37,507 nucleotides of DNA from CAZNTZ01 sp964576135 (GCA_964576135.1 CAZNTZ010000005.1:1-37507), one strand, 5' to 3'; shown: positions 1 to 7,835, counted from the stretch's first letter. A program made the numbers and translations. Notes: a model not told the origin generated them from the sequence alone.

Positions 1-236
1 ATATAAACCATTCTGCGACCACCGAAAAACGAAGGACAACATGCTTCACCAAACAAAGCCTCTGTCCGTTCTTTCAGATCATTTGCATCTAATGTAAATA
101 AACTGTTCGCATCAATTTCTAATTTTGAAATTGCTTTGTCCCCAAGTTCATCGACCTGACCGGCATCCATACCATAAATCAGCACCGCCCGAACGGACGC
201 TAAATTACTATTAAAATCAGATTCTTTCCATTTCAT
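1..236 (-). CDS. holA: DNA polymerase III subunit delta, N-terminal part (cut by window edge)
   Basis: The minus strand from an ATG at 236 reads MKWKESDFNSNLASVRAVLI and stays open to the window edge, about 78 residues. The stretch around VRAVLIYGMDAGQVDE, followed by FFGGRRMV, matches the start of HolA, the clamp-loader delta subunit that opens the sliding clamp during DNA replication. The start overlaps the lptE stop by four bases (ATGA), so the two are translationally coupled. The order leuS-lptE-holA is the usual one in Alphaproteobacteria and supports the call. The AAA+ remainder lies outside the window. Confidence 0.82.
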   Translation of the reverse strand, partial: MKWKESDFNSNLASVRAVLIYGMDAGQVDELGDKAISKLEIDANSLFTLDANDLKERTEALFGEACCPSFFGGRRMVY

Positions 237-709
237 TTTGCAAGTTTGGCATCTATGCGGGTTTCAATTTTATCAGACAAAATTCTGATTGCGCTTTGAA
301 CAGCGTTGTTATAAGAAGCTTGGCTTGCCACTAAATCTTGAACAAATGTGTATGATTCGCTGGCCGTGTCGTTTGCATCAATAAGTATTTCACCAGTATC
401 AGAATTTTTCAAAGTATATTGTGCAAACAATCTGACTTCTTGCCATGTAGCATCACCAGTTAATTGTAATGCTTTGTAAATTGTATTAGGGTTTTGCAAT
501 TTAATTGTCAGAATATATTTTGGTGTCGCAACAGAATCCGTACCAAACTTTGCTTTTAAACTGTTGCGCAAATCAATACCATTAGTACCTGAAATAGGTT
601 CTATATAAATTTGTTCTGTTTCTGCAGATAAAGATTCGGAATACATCGGTGTAAAACCGCAAGACCAAAGCAAAGAACAGAAAGCAAAAATTAAATATGT
701 TTTTTTCAT
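233..709 (-). CDS. lptE: LPS-assembly lipoprotein LptE
   Basis: This 158-aa protein starts MKKTYLIFAFCSLLWSCGFT, a lipoprotein signal with lipobox LWSC and a mature end CGFTPMY, which is typical of alphaproteobacterial LptE. LptE plugs the LptD barrel and helps deliver lipopolysaccharide to the outer leaflet of the outer membrane. I chose the ATG at 709 rather than the in-frame TTG at 715 because AAAGG lies six bases upstream of it. The gene starts two bases after the leuS stop and overlaps holA by four bases, so all three probably share one transcript. The middle of LptE is poorly conserved, so the call rests on the N-terminus, size and context. Confidence 0.85.
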   Translation of the reverse strand: MKKTYLIFAFCSLLWSCGFTPMYSESLSAETEQIYIEPISGTNGIDLRNSLKAKFGTDSVATPKYILTIKLQNPNTIYKALQLTGDATWQEVRLFAQYTLKNSDTGEILIDANDTASESYTFVQDLVASQASYNNAVQSAIRILSDKIETRIDAKLAK

Positions 710-711
710 CG

Positions 712-3093
712 TCAACCTTTAACAACAAAGTTTATCATTTTACCTGGCACAAAAATTGTTTTAATAATTTCACCAGTTATGAATTTCCCAGCCGCTGTGC
801 ATGCAGGTTCTGCAACGTCAGATTCTGATGCACCAGCCGGCACAGTTATTTCTGCACGACGTTTACCATTTACAGATACAGCAATAGTTTCAGACGTCTT
901 TGCCAATTTGGTTTCATCATATTTTGGGAATTGTTCAAACACCAGCATATCTTTATGCCCCAATTTTTCCCACATTTCTTCGGTCAAGTGCGGTGCAAAA
1001 GGATTTAAACATTGCAATAAAACCTCATAAGCAATTCGTGGCATTTGCGTAAAATTATTTATAAATTCCATCATTGCAGAAATCGCAGTATTAAATTGCA
1101 TATTTGGAATACGTTCGGAAACATCTTTGATTAATTGGTTCATTAATCTTTCTTGATCGGCATTCATTGGTTCATCAGTCAAATTGTCTGCAAAATTTTC
1201 AATGCGTTTCAAAAATCTTTGGACACCTGCAAGTGTTCCTTCTGACCAAATAATGTTTGATTCCCATGGTCCCAAAGACAAAACTGTTAAACGTGAAACA
1301 TCAGCACCAACGGTTTCTAATAATTCCCCAGCCAAAAATCCATTACCTTTGGATTTTGACATTTTTTTACCATCACTGCCCAGTAACAATCCATTTGTTG
1401 TTCTTTTCGCATAAGGTTCTGGCCCAGGCACCAAACCCAAATCATACATAGCCTTATACCAAAATCTTGAATAAATTAAATGGCGGGTGTTATGTTCATT
1501 TCCACCATTGTAATGGTGAACAGGCATCCAATCTTGCATTTGTTTTTTAGAACAAAATTCTTCGTTATTTTTTGGATCAAGATAACGCAGATAATACCAC
1601 GAAGAACCAGCCCATTGTGGCATTGTATCTGTTTCACGTTTTGCAGCACCGCCACACTTTGGACATTTAGTATTGACCCAGTCTGTTGCACGGGCAAGTG
1701 GTGATTCTCCGTCTGGTGTTGGTTCATAATCACTCATAAATGGTTGCATCAATGGTAATTCAGTTTCATCCACAGGTTGCCATCCGCATTTTTCACAATA
1801 AACCATTGGGATTGGTTCGCCCCAATACATTTGACGTGAAAAACCCCAATCACTCATTTTGAATCGCGTTGCTGCGCGTGCAAAACCATTACTCTTTTGT
1901 ATCGCTGTTTCAATCGCATCGGTTTTATTCATACCGTCTAAGAATTCGGAATTTATATGTAAACCATCTTCTTCCCATGCATGCTCTGAAACATCGCCGC
2001 CATCTAATACCTGAATTATTGGCAAATCAAATTTCTTTGCAAAATCCCAGTCGCGTTGGTCATGCGCAGGCACAGCCATAATCGCACCAAACCCGTAATT
2101 TGCTAAAACATAATCGGCTGCAAAAATCGGAATTTGTTTTCCATTAAACGGATTCGTTGCAAAAACACCGTCAAGTTTTACACCTGTCTTGTCACGCGTT
2201 GCATCAGTTCTAACAAATTCATCTTTGGCTGCAGAATCGGCAATATATTTTTTTACCGCATCAGAATTTTTAATTTTATTTTCATTCAACCATTTTTGAA
2301 CCAATTTATGTTCAGGGGCAATAACGCAAAATGTTACACCGAATATGGTATCAATTCGTGTTGTGTAAACAGTCATTACATCGTCGCCTACTTTGAAATC
2401 CAAATCTGCGCCTGTGGATTTTCCAATCCAATTTATTTGATCACGTTTTACACGTTCTGGATAATCAACCAGTGCCAAATCTGTCAGCAATCTGTCAGCA
2501 TATTTTGTAATTGCCAAATTCCATTGCATTTTCATACGTTGTTCAACTGGTCCATGACAACGTTCACATTTACCATCTTCGAGTTCTTCATTGGTAAGTG
2601 TTGTTTTGCAATGTGGGCACCAATTCATCGGCAATTCAGATTTATATGCCAAACCTGCTTTCCAAAACTGGATAAACATCCATTGTGTCCATTTTATAAA
2701 TTCAGGATCAGATGTAGCAATATGTGAATTTGGATCAATTGATAATCCCAAAGTATCCATAGTTTTTGTAAAATTTTTGCGTAATTCATCAACAACAACT
2801 GATGGATGTTTTCCAACTTTGGTCGCGTAATTCTCGGCTGATATTCCGAGTGAATCGAATCCAATTGGATACAAAACATCAAATCCATCGGCACGCTTAA
2901 AACGTGCAATTACATCCATACCAGATTGACCCAACATATGCCCAGCATGTAATCCCGAACCAGATGGAAATGGAAATTCTATTAAAGTGTAAAATCGCGG
3001 ATGCAAGCCGTCATTTTTCGGAACCCAACATTTAGCGTCCGCCCAACGCTTTTGCCATTTTGATTCGCGTGATTTTATTTTATTGTCTGACAT
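712..3093 (-). CDS. leuS: Leucyl-tRNA synthetase, short form without leucine-specific domain
   Basis: This 793-aa class I synthetase charges tRNA-Leu. The HIGH motif is HAGH at residues 49-52 (context FPSGSGLHAGH) and the KMSKS loop is near 577-581. Two Cys pairs (CPHC about 159, CERC about 176) could bind zinc. The CP1 editing domain is present, with TTRIDT near 244 and AHDQRDWDFAKKF near 343. The usual leucine-specific insertion before KMSKS is missing: the chain passes straight from LVPGPEPYAKR to GLLLGSDGKKMSKSKGN. The active-site text (IGFDSLGISAENYA) also differs from the proteobacterial form (WDAFGLPAENYA), so the gene may be a horizontal replacement. It is first in the leuS-lptE-holA operon. 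Confidence 0.95.
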   Translation of the reverse strand: MSDNKIKSRESKWQKRWADAKCWVPKNDGLHPRFYTLIEFPFPSGSGLHAGHMLGQSGMDVIARFKRADGFDVLYPIGFDSLGISAENYATKVGKHPSVVVDELRKNFTKTMDTLGLSIDPNSHIATSDPEFIKWTQWMFIQFWKAGLAYKSELPMNWCPHCKTTLTNEELEDGKCERCHGPVEQRMKMQWNLAITKYADRLLTDLALVDYPERVKRDQINWIGKSTGADLDFKVGDDVMTVYTTRIDTIFGVTFCVIAPEHKLVQKWLNENKIKNSDAVKKYIADSAAKDEFVRTDATRDKTGVKLDGVFATNPFNGKQIPIFAADYVLANYGFGAIMAVPAHDQRDWDFAKKFDLPIIQVLDGGDVSEHAWEEDGLHINSEFLDGMNKTDAIETAIQKSNGFARAATRFKMSDWGFSRQMYWGEPIPMVYCEKCGWQPVDETELPLMQPFMSDYEPTPDGESPLARATDWVNTKCPKCGGAAKRETDTMPQWAGSSWYYLRYLDPKNNEEFCSKKQMQDWMPVHHYNGGNEHNTRHLIYSRFWYKAMYDLGLVPGPEPYAKRTTNGLLLGSDGKKMSKSKGNGFLAGELLETVGADVSRLTVLSLGPWESNIIWSEGTLAGVQRFLKRIENFADNLTDEPMNADQERLMNQLIKDVSERIPNMQFNTAISAMMEFINNFTQMPRIAYEVLLQCLNPFAPHLTEEMWEKLGHKDMLVFEQFPKYDETKLAKTSETIAVSVNGKRRAEITVPAGASESDVAEPACTAAGKFITGEIIKTIFVPGKMINFVVKG

Positions 3094-3119
3094 TTTATAA
3101 TTCCATTTTGATTACGGCG

Positions 3120-3147
3120 ATTATAGCAACATCGCAGGTGTTTTCAA
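3120..3147 (-). promoter_or_regulatory. Sigma-70-type promoter of the leuS operon
   Basis: On the minus strand TTGAAA (3147-3142) is followed after 16 bases by TATAAT (3125-3120), preceded by TGC as an extended -10. Transcription would start near 3113, about 20 bases before the leuS ATG. It lies back to back with the promoter of the rightward gene at 3173. Confidence 0.6.
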
Positions 3148-3157
3148 TAATAAAATA

Positions 3158-3166
3158 TGGTATAAT
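3158..3166 (+). promoter_or_regulatory. Extended -10 promoter directly at the start codon of the 3173 gene
   Basis: TGGTATAAT at 3158-3166 is a perfect extended -10. Only six bases (TAGGTT) separate it from the ATG at 3173, so transcription should begin at or within one base of the start codon. There is no clear -35. The likely product is a leaderless mRNA. Confidence 0.55.
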
Positions 3167-3172
3167 TAGGTT

Positions 3173-4447
3173 ATGAATATCTTTGTAATGATTCTTGTTT
3201 TTCTTTTTATGGCTGGGTATTACTTGACCCAGGCGCCCAGTCAAAATGTTCCTGGGCATTCTATTGAACAAGCACTTGAAAAATCTGATATCGGTGCCGT
3301 GGCCGAATGTACTGCGCATGCGCATGAACTTGCCCTCAGAAATCAAAATATGCCACCAAATGAAAATATGGATTGCATAAAAAAATTTAATATATCAAAT
3401 CAAACAATATGTGTGTCAGACAAAGGATCTGTGATTGATTGCTCTGTCACTTCTAAAATGAAAAGCCCATCAGTAACATTTGCAGTAACATCTGCTATGC
3501 AACTGGGGACTTTGAAAACATCAGAAATGTTGGATTTTTTGGGCAAAAATTATCCGAACACTTCAAACTTTGGTATTTTTATCAGTGGCACTGACGGTAA
3601 TTATATCTTATCAGCCAATTCCCCAAAACGCGAAATTCCATATGTAATTGTAAAAAGTACAAAATTAGAAACTGGCCAATTGGTTTATATAACTCAGTAC
3701 GCAACACGTGAAGAAACCAAGGTTTCAACACCAAAAGTTACAAACGCAATTATATGCCCATCTGATAACATCAAAGTAATGCGTTACGGACGTCCGCAAT
3801 GTATCCCAAAAAATGACAAAATTGTATGCACTGGCGACACTATATGGGACAACGATACATCAACATGCGTGATTGATCCAAGACGCAGACCACTTTGTTC
3901 AAACAAACAAACGCCTGTACAAATTGATGATTATTGGTTTTGTGCGGACCCCATAAATGAAAAAACTTGTTCCAAGGGTATGGTTGCAAGATTAAATTAT
4001 TCAACATTTGATTGGGAGTGTATTCCGGATCCATCAACAACAAAAACAAATCAGAAATGTGAAAACGCTGGCAAACGCGGTGTATATGGCGCAGCGGGGG
4101 CGACCGTTCGTATAGAAGTAACCTCTTGTACTGATTGCGAAAAAATGATTACTGACCAAGACACATGTGAAAGCTATTGCGTACCAGATGCAGATAAACT
4201 GGATAATTTGACATGTTATCCATCAAATAATTCTTGCAGCGGGAGCAACCGTGCATTTTATTTTGGTTTTCCAGCATCTGATGTATATGCCACACAGGCA
4301 GTTTCAGAAATCCCAGCATTGGCAACCCAAGCAATTCCTGTGGACCGACAACATGCACAAAACAGAAAGTTTAATTGTCTTGATTGTGGAACTGGCGAAA
4401 TAGACACCGATGCCTCGCTTTATCCATATATAGCAGTTTGTAAATAA
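3173..4447 (+). CDS. Cys-rich secreted or membrane-anchored protein, family unknown
   Basis: I do not recognise this 424-aa protein. It begins with a hydrophobic segment (MNIFVMILVFLFMAGYY, residues 1-17) with almost no preceding positive charge, so it could be a signal anchor or an unusual signal peptide. A central part (about 85-185) resembles a globular domain with few Cys. The rest carries many Cys spaced 10-30 residues apart, as expected of a disulfide-rich extracytoplasmic protein (for example CENAGKRG, CTDCEK, CLDCGTGE). A pseudopilin-like N-terminus is possible but there is no prepilin cleavage motif. The gene stands alone between leuS (divergent) and a small convergent gene, and its start codon lies directly after a -10 box. 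Confidence 0.75.
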   Translation: MNIFVMILVFLFMAGYYLTQAPSQNVPGHSIEQALEKSDIGAVAECTAHAHELALRNQNMPPNENMDCIKKFNISNQTICVSDKGSVIDCSVTSKMKSPSVTFAVTSAMQLGTLKTSEMLDFLGKNYPNTSNFGIFISGTDGNYILSANSPKREIPYVIVKSTKLETGQLVYITQYATREETKVSTPKVTNAIICPSDNIKVMRYGRPQCIPKNDKIVCTGDTIWDNDTSTCVIDPRRRPLCSNKQTPVQIDDYWFCADPINEKTCSKGMVARLNYSTFDWECIPDPSTTKTNQKCENAGKRGVYGAAGATVRIEVTSCTDCEKMITDQDTCESYCVPDADKLDNLTCYPSNNSCSGSNRAFYFGFPASDVYATQAVSEIPALATQAIPVDRQHAQNRKFNCLDCGTGEIDTDASLYPYIAVCK

Positions 4448-4448
4448 T

Positions 4449-4770
4449 TTAACGTGTATTGTCGCGTTTTGTATTGATGGCCTGACCCATCATTAAATTA
4501 ACCAATGGTTTATTCGCAGCAGAAACAATGTTTGTTATTTTATTCTGTAACAGAACTAAGTTCCATAAATTTTCTTTCTAAATCTTCTTCGTCTTCACGA
4601 ATCTCGCTTGCACTGGTTGTTATACGATAACCACTATCAGAAAACAGTCTTTGGTAATTATCTATACTATTTTTCAAGTCTTGTTTTATACTTTCAAGAT
4701 TTACTATTTCTTGTTGGATTTTGCGCAGTTCAAGGCTATTAACTGGCCCCAAAGTCGGATTTTTGGTCAT
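4449..4770 (-). pseudogene. Small coiled-coil protein with an apparent frameshift
   Basis: The first frame starts at ATG 4770 (GAGG seven bases upstream) and gives 76 residues, a charged, probably coiled-coil protein ending ERKFMELSSVTE at the stop at 4540. The +1 frame opens after a stop at about 4583 and continues without interruption as QNKITNIVSAANKP, then LVNLMMGQAINTKRDNTR, stopping at 4449, one base past the stop of the convergent 3173 gene. The composition of this tail looks like real protein. A one-base indel near the A-rich run about 4570-4575 would join the two into about 110 residues. It could be a decayed gene, an assembly error or a +1 frameshift. Function unknown. Confidence 0.45.
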
Positions 4771-4852
4771 ATGCAATCCTCTTGGTTATATTGGTTAATC
4801 ATTTCATAACAAACAGTACCATATTTTTATTCCTATGTGCAATAATAAAATC

Positions 4853-4880
4853 TTGAAAATTAAAAATGAATGTGTATAAT
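4853..4880 (+). promoter_or_regulatory. Promoter of tRNA-Ser
   Basis: TTGAAA (4853-4858) and TATAAT (4875-4880) are separated by 16 bases. The predicted start lies a few bases before the tRNA 5' end at 4891. Confidence 0.65.
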
Positions 4881-4890
4881 CGCACGGTTC

Positions 4891-4980
4891 GGACAGATGT
4901 CAGAGTGGTTTAATGAGACGGTCTTGAAAACCGTTGTGGGGGCAACTCCACCGGGGGTTCGAATCCCTCTCTGTCCGCCA
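4891..4980 (+). tRNA. tRNA-Ser (anticodon TGA)
   Basis: This 90-nt cloverleaf has an acceptor stem GGACAGA/TCTGTCC, an anticodon stem ACGGT/ACCGT with loop CTTGAAA (anticodon TGA), and a long variable arm (TGTGGGGGCAACTCCAC) that identifies a class II tRNA. The T loop is TTCGAAT and CCA is encoded. It reads UCA and related serine codons. It is followed 13 bases later by a hairpin terminator. Confidence 0.95.
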
Positions 4981-4993
4981 GTATTTAAGCAAA

Positions 4994-5015
4994 AATCCCG
5001 CATTTACGCGGGATT
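4994..5015. terminator. Bidirectional intrinsic terminator between tRNA-Ser and the BNR_4 gene
   Basis: AATCCCGC (4994-5001) pairs with GCGGGATT (5008-5015) around a six-base loop. T-rich sequence follows on the plus strand and a T-run (complement of AAAAA) follows on the minus strand, so it can end both the tRNA-Ser transcript and the leftward gene ending at 5018. Confidence 0.8.
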
Positions 5016-5017
5016 CT

Positions 5018-6319
5018 TTATATTTTATAATCAACGATATAAACAGGTGTTGATAAAATATTTGTTTTATTATTGGTTTTATCAAAGACATCTTTGTCAT
5101 CAAATGTTTGTTGAACAAACAGACTCAGCACATTTGTTTTATTCCACAGATTTATATCGTAATTTGGTTCGTATGTTCCAACAGATTGTGATGTTAATTC
5201 AAACATTTTATCCAAACCAATATTATTATTATCAATATAAAATCTGGCCGCCATTAACCTGGAATCGTATTTATCATCACGAAATAATACAATAATATTT
5301 TTATTATTATCTATTAAAATTCCAGGCCGAGAGCATGGTAAATGCTTTGTCCCCTTACCCGATATATCAAAATCTGTGTCGCGCAATTTTGTGTCATAAA
5401 GAACCCAATTTTCTTTGTCAAAGTGCAATATTTGATATTGTACTATGTCTGCCTTGCGCCAATAAGATATAACATAAGGCAGATTATCAGAATCCGTTGT
5501 CATGGACGTTTGATTCATCAACATACTGTTCTGTGGTATTTCTTGGATTATTTCCGCATTTGACTCTGTAACTGGCAACTTTAAAACTTTGCCTTTTGAA
5601 TTTACAAAATTTTGATATTCACCATCAACAGAACGCATATAACAAATATTATAATTTGTTTTTACATCCGAGGATTCTCGCCAACACCATGAAATATGTA
5701 AACAACCGTTTTTATCAACGCATGTTTGCCAATATGGAGAAATTCTATTTTCACCGCTTATTAAATTATCATGAATTCTGGTCCAACATGCAGTCTTGAT
5801 ATCATATTTGTTTAAAACTAATCTGCCGTTTCCTGAATACCCGTATCTGTATAAAAATAATAAGTTACCCGACGGTAATACATAAAACTCTGGATACGTG
5901 GCGTATGTTTCCAAATTATTTATCATTGAACTTTTCTTAAATACAAGACTGTATGGTTTAACCGATTTTATATAAGAAAAACTTTTATTATGCATACCCC
6001 AAACTATGTGAACAAAACCGTCCCCATCAACAGCCAACGAAACAGAGTTATGTGCATCACCGGTATAGCCAGAAAACATCGTCGTCTTTTTTTTCCAAGG
6101 CTTGTTATTTATTTTTCTGGCAACGACTATCCTGCCTTTGGAATCATAATAACTGCAAAATCTGATTATATTTTCTTTGCCGTCTGTGAAACTAGTTATT
6201 GCACTTCGTCTGAAAATATTTGAATTGATAGAATTATTAGCAAACCCGCGACCAATGTAAAAATCTGTCTTTGCATCTTGGTATTGGGATACTTTTGAAA
6301 AAAATCTTAAGAATTTCAT
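5018..6319 (-). CDS. BNR_4-family beta-propeller protein, ulvan-lyase (PL24/PL25)-like
   Basis: This 433-aa protein has the features of the BNR_4 seven-bladed propeller family: GDAHNSVSLAVDGDGFVHIV (residues 88-106), HN at 110-111, then TYPEFYVLPSGNLLFLYR (141-158), and a repeat WQTCVDKNGCLHISWCWRES. Known members include ulvan and other glycan lyases that use two His, a Tyr and an Arg. Here H90/H110 are 20 apart and Y142/R158 are 16 apart, close to the spacing I recall for PL25 enzymes; this needs an alignment. No signal peptide is visible, which is odd for a polysaccharide lyase. The start overlaps the stop of the upstream glycosyltransferase by four bases (ATGA), so the two are coupled. 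Substrate unknown. Confidence 0.7.
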   Translation of the reverse strand: MKFLRFFSKVSQYQDAKTDFYIGRGFANNSINSNIFRRSAITSFTDGKENIIRFCSYYDSKGRIVVARKINNKPWKKKTTMFSGYTGDAHNSVSLAVDGDGFVHIVWGMHNKSFSYIKSVKPYSLVFKKSSMINNLETYATYPEFYVLPSGNLLFLYRYGYSGNGRLVLNKYDIKTACWTRIHDNLISGENRISPYWQTCVDKNGCLHISWCWRESSDVKTNYNICYMRSVDGEYQNFVNSKGKVLKLPVTESNAEIIQEIPQNSMLMNQTSMTTDSDNLPYVISYWRKADIVQYQILHFDKENWVLYDTKLRDTDFDISGKGTKHLPCSRPGILIDNNKNIIVLFRDDKYDSRLMAARFYIDNNNIGLDKMFELTSQSVGTYEPNYDINLWNKTNVLSLFVQQTFDDKDVFDKTNNKTNILSTPVYIVDYKI

Positions 6320-7200
6320 TTGTAAATTTTTTCCACAATTTTATCTATGGTTTCTTGGGTTTTATATTCTGTATTACGTATACTTACAATATCATCATGT
6401 CGATCAAATAAAATTTTTGCATTTTTATCTATTTGTTGTTTTCTGAGTTCTGACCCCATACTGGCTTGTCTTTTGTGATATACATAAAGATTATCAATTA
6501 TCACTGTTTTCCAACCCTGCTTCAAAACACGAATTGAAAAATCAGTTTCTTCACAATAACATGGACAAAACACTTCATCAAAACCTTGGTCGCCATCTGA
6601 TGTTAAAATAGTTTCGTAACATTCACGTCTGATTGCGAAACAAAAACCTTCGGGGCTAACCACGACTGGGTATTTTTTATCAGATATTTTTTCAATATGT
6701 GAATCCATTTCTTCAAAGTTCATACCATTTATAATCGGAACATTCCAAAGTCCAGATGCAGATGCAATAGGCGAAGCAACCCCAATTGATGGGCATGAAT
6801 TAAAACACTCTAAAATACGTTCTTCCCATCTTTTGGGTATAAGTGTATCACTGTTTAATAAAACTATGACATCCCCTTTGGATAAATTCATACCCTTGTT
6901 ACAGTTTTTAACAAATTGCAAATTTTCCAAATTATTTATCAGTCTGTACTTCTTGAATCTGGCGGATAATTGTTTTAAAAATTCAGTCGTTTCTGAATCA
7001 GATTTATCATTCATTATAATAATTTCGACATTTTCGGACAGATTGCTTTGTTCAATACTTGCAAACAAATCTTTGGTTTCTGGCAAAGCATTATAAACAG
7101 GTATAATCAAAGATATTGTTTTTACCGTTTTATGTTTATTAGAAATCAAACGATATAATCGTCTAAAACAATCTTTTAAGTGTAATTTAAAGTATTTCAT
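6316..7200 (-). CDS. Family 2 glycosyltransferase
   Basis: This 294-aa GT-A enzyme has a short basic N-terminus followed by the GT2 core: SLIIPVYNALPET (about 31-43), the nucleotide-binding stretch VEIIIMNDKSDSETT, the metal-site motif LLNSDTLIP, and the acceptor-side motif CEETDFSIRVLKQGW. It resembles rhamnosyltransferase-like GT2 enzymes that extend O-antigen or capsule chains at the cytoplasmic face of the inner membrane. It is the first gene of a two-gene unit with the BNR_4 protein, overlapping by four bases. No membrane segment is seen. The donor and acceptor sugars cannot be read from the sequence. Confidence 0.85.
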   Translation of the reverse strand: MKYFKLHLKDCFRRLYRLISNKHKTVKTISLIIPVYNALPETKDLFASIEQSNLSENVEIIIMNDKSDSETTEFLKQLSARFKKYRLINNLENLQFVKNCNKGMNLSKGDVIVLLNSDTLIPKRWEERILECFNSCPSIGVASPIASASGLWNVPIINGMNFEEMDSHIEKISDKKYPVVVSPEGFCFAIRRECYETILTSDGDQGFDEVFCPCYCEETDFSIRVLKQGWKTVIIDNLYVYHKRQASMGSELRKQQIDKNAKILFDRHDDIVSIRNTEYKTQETIDKIVEKIYK

Positions 7201-7243
7201 GCTTGGCCAATTTTACAAAAATTTTTCGTAAATAGTAAATAAA

Positions 7244-7275
7244 AAAACAGTCCTAAGATTACCAAGGACTGTTTT
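7244..7275 (-). terminator. Intrinsic terminator after the RHH/RGG gene
   Basis: An 11-bp perfect stem, AAAACAGTCCT (7244-7254) with AGGACTGTTTT (7265-7275) and a ten-base loop, is followed by T-rich sequence on the minus strand. It separates the 7294-7671 gene from the glycosyltransferase starting at 7200. Confidence 0.8.
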
Positions 7276-7293
7276 AAAAATCTGAAATTTTGA

Positions 7294-7671
7294 TTAGTTA
7301 TCAAAAGTTCTGGTTCTTGGTTTACCACTGAACGAATTGAACTTTGGGCCACGGCTTGGGCGATCACCACCTGAACGATCACCAAAAGATCTGCGTGGCG
7401 CACTGTCACGTCCACCGAAACTAGGTTTACCACCAAACGAACGTCCAGCCGGACGGTCATCTCTGCGTGGTGGTCTGTCTTCTTTAGTATTTTGTGCTTT
7501 CATAGCAGCATCAACTGCTTTGCGTACCATTGCGCCGACCGGAATTTCAATTCCTAATTCTTGTTCATGTGTTTTTTGCCATTTTGTCAAGAAAGCGTAT
7601 TGTTCTGATGTTAATTCAACCGATATTGTTTTTGTTGTCGATACTTCTGTGGTTTGTTCTGTGTTTTCCAT
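7294..7671 (-). CDS. Ribbon-helix-helix-like protein with Arg/Gly-rich tail
   Basis: This 125-aa protein starts MENTEQTTEV. I chose the ATG at 7671 because AAGGGGG lies just upstream; the in-frame extension to 7791 has no such site. Residues about 13-57 look like a ribbon-helix-helix unit: a strand (TISVELT), a helix (SEQYAFLTKWQKTHEQEL) and a second helix (VGAMVRKAVDAAMKAQ). The rest is a disordered tail rich in R, G, S and P (for example GDRSGGDRPSRGPKF), as in RNA- or DNA-binding RGG proteins. A role as a nucleic-acid-binding regulator or RNA chaperone is inference. It is transcribed divergently from trxA and ends at a strong terminator. Confidence 0.7.
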   Translation of the reverse strand: MENTEQTTEVSTTKTISVELTSEQYAFLTKWQKTHEQELGIEIPVGAMVRKAVDAAMKAQNTKEDRPPRRDDRPAGRSFGGKPSFGGRDSAPRRSFGDRSGGDRPSRGPKFNSFSGKPRTRTFDN

Positions 7672-7717
7672 AATATGCCCCCTTGGCATTGGCGCAAAAT
7701 TCCTAAGCGCGAAGTAC

Positions 7718-7745
7718 ACTATACAATATATAAACAGAATAGCAA
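7718..7745 (-). promoter_or_regulatory. Promoter of the RHH/RGG gene
   Basis: On the minus strand TTGCTA (7745-7740), a 16-base spacer and TATAGT (7723-7718) form a good sigma-70 promoter about 45 bases upstream of the ATG at 7671. Confidence 0.5.
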
Positions 7746-7800
7746 TGTGTGCAAAATATTTATTTTTTGTAATTAAACATATATTTATCATCTTTTACAC

Positions 7801-7829
7801 TTGACTATATATAATTTATACTATATAGT
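7801..7829 (+). promoter_or_regulatory. Promoter of the trxA-arsR-DUF2892 operon
   Basis: TTGACT (7801-7806) and TATAGT (7824-7829) are separated by 17 bases. The -10 element sits inside a perfect palindrome (7814-7835), so a bound repressor would block RNA polymerase. The ATG of trxA lies about 36 bases after the predicted start. Confidence 0.55.
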
Positions 7830-7835
7830 ATAAAT
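7814..7835. promoter_or_regulatory. 22-bp perfect palindrome, candidate operator of the ArsR-family regulator
   Basis: ATTTATACTAT (7814-7824) is exactly repeated in reverse complement as ATAGTATAAAT (7825-7835). It covers the spacer and -10 of the operon promoter. ArsR/SmtB proteins bind AT-rich palindromes of about this length over promoters, and the second gene of the operon encodes one, so autoregulation is the simplest reading. The sequence is very AT-rich, so some symmetry by chance is possible. Confidence 0.55.

Noticed and set aside
2134..2727. A 197-codon open frame on the plus strand opposite leuS
   Set aside because: It is rich in Cys, Phe and Ile as expected of the complement of a coding frame, has no ribosome site and lies wholly inside the certain leuS gene.
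4570..4580. Programmed -1 ribosomal frameshifting on AAAATTT in the small coiled-coil gene
   Set aside because: The needed shift is +1, and the heptamer does not have the X-XXY-YYZ form in the reading frame.
4870..5295. Open frame of 141 codons running across tRNA-Ser
   Set aside because: It covers the tRNA and a terminator and then the complement of the BNR_4 gene, so it is a chance frame.
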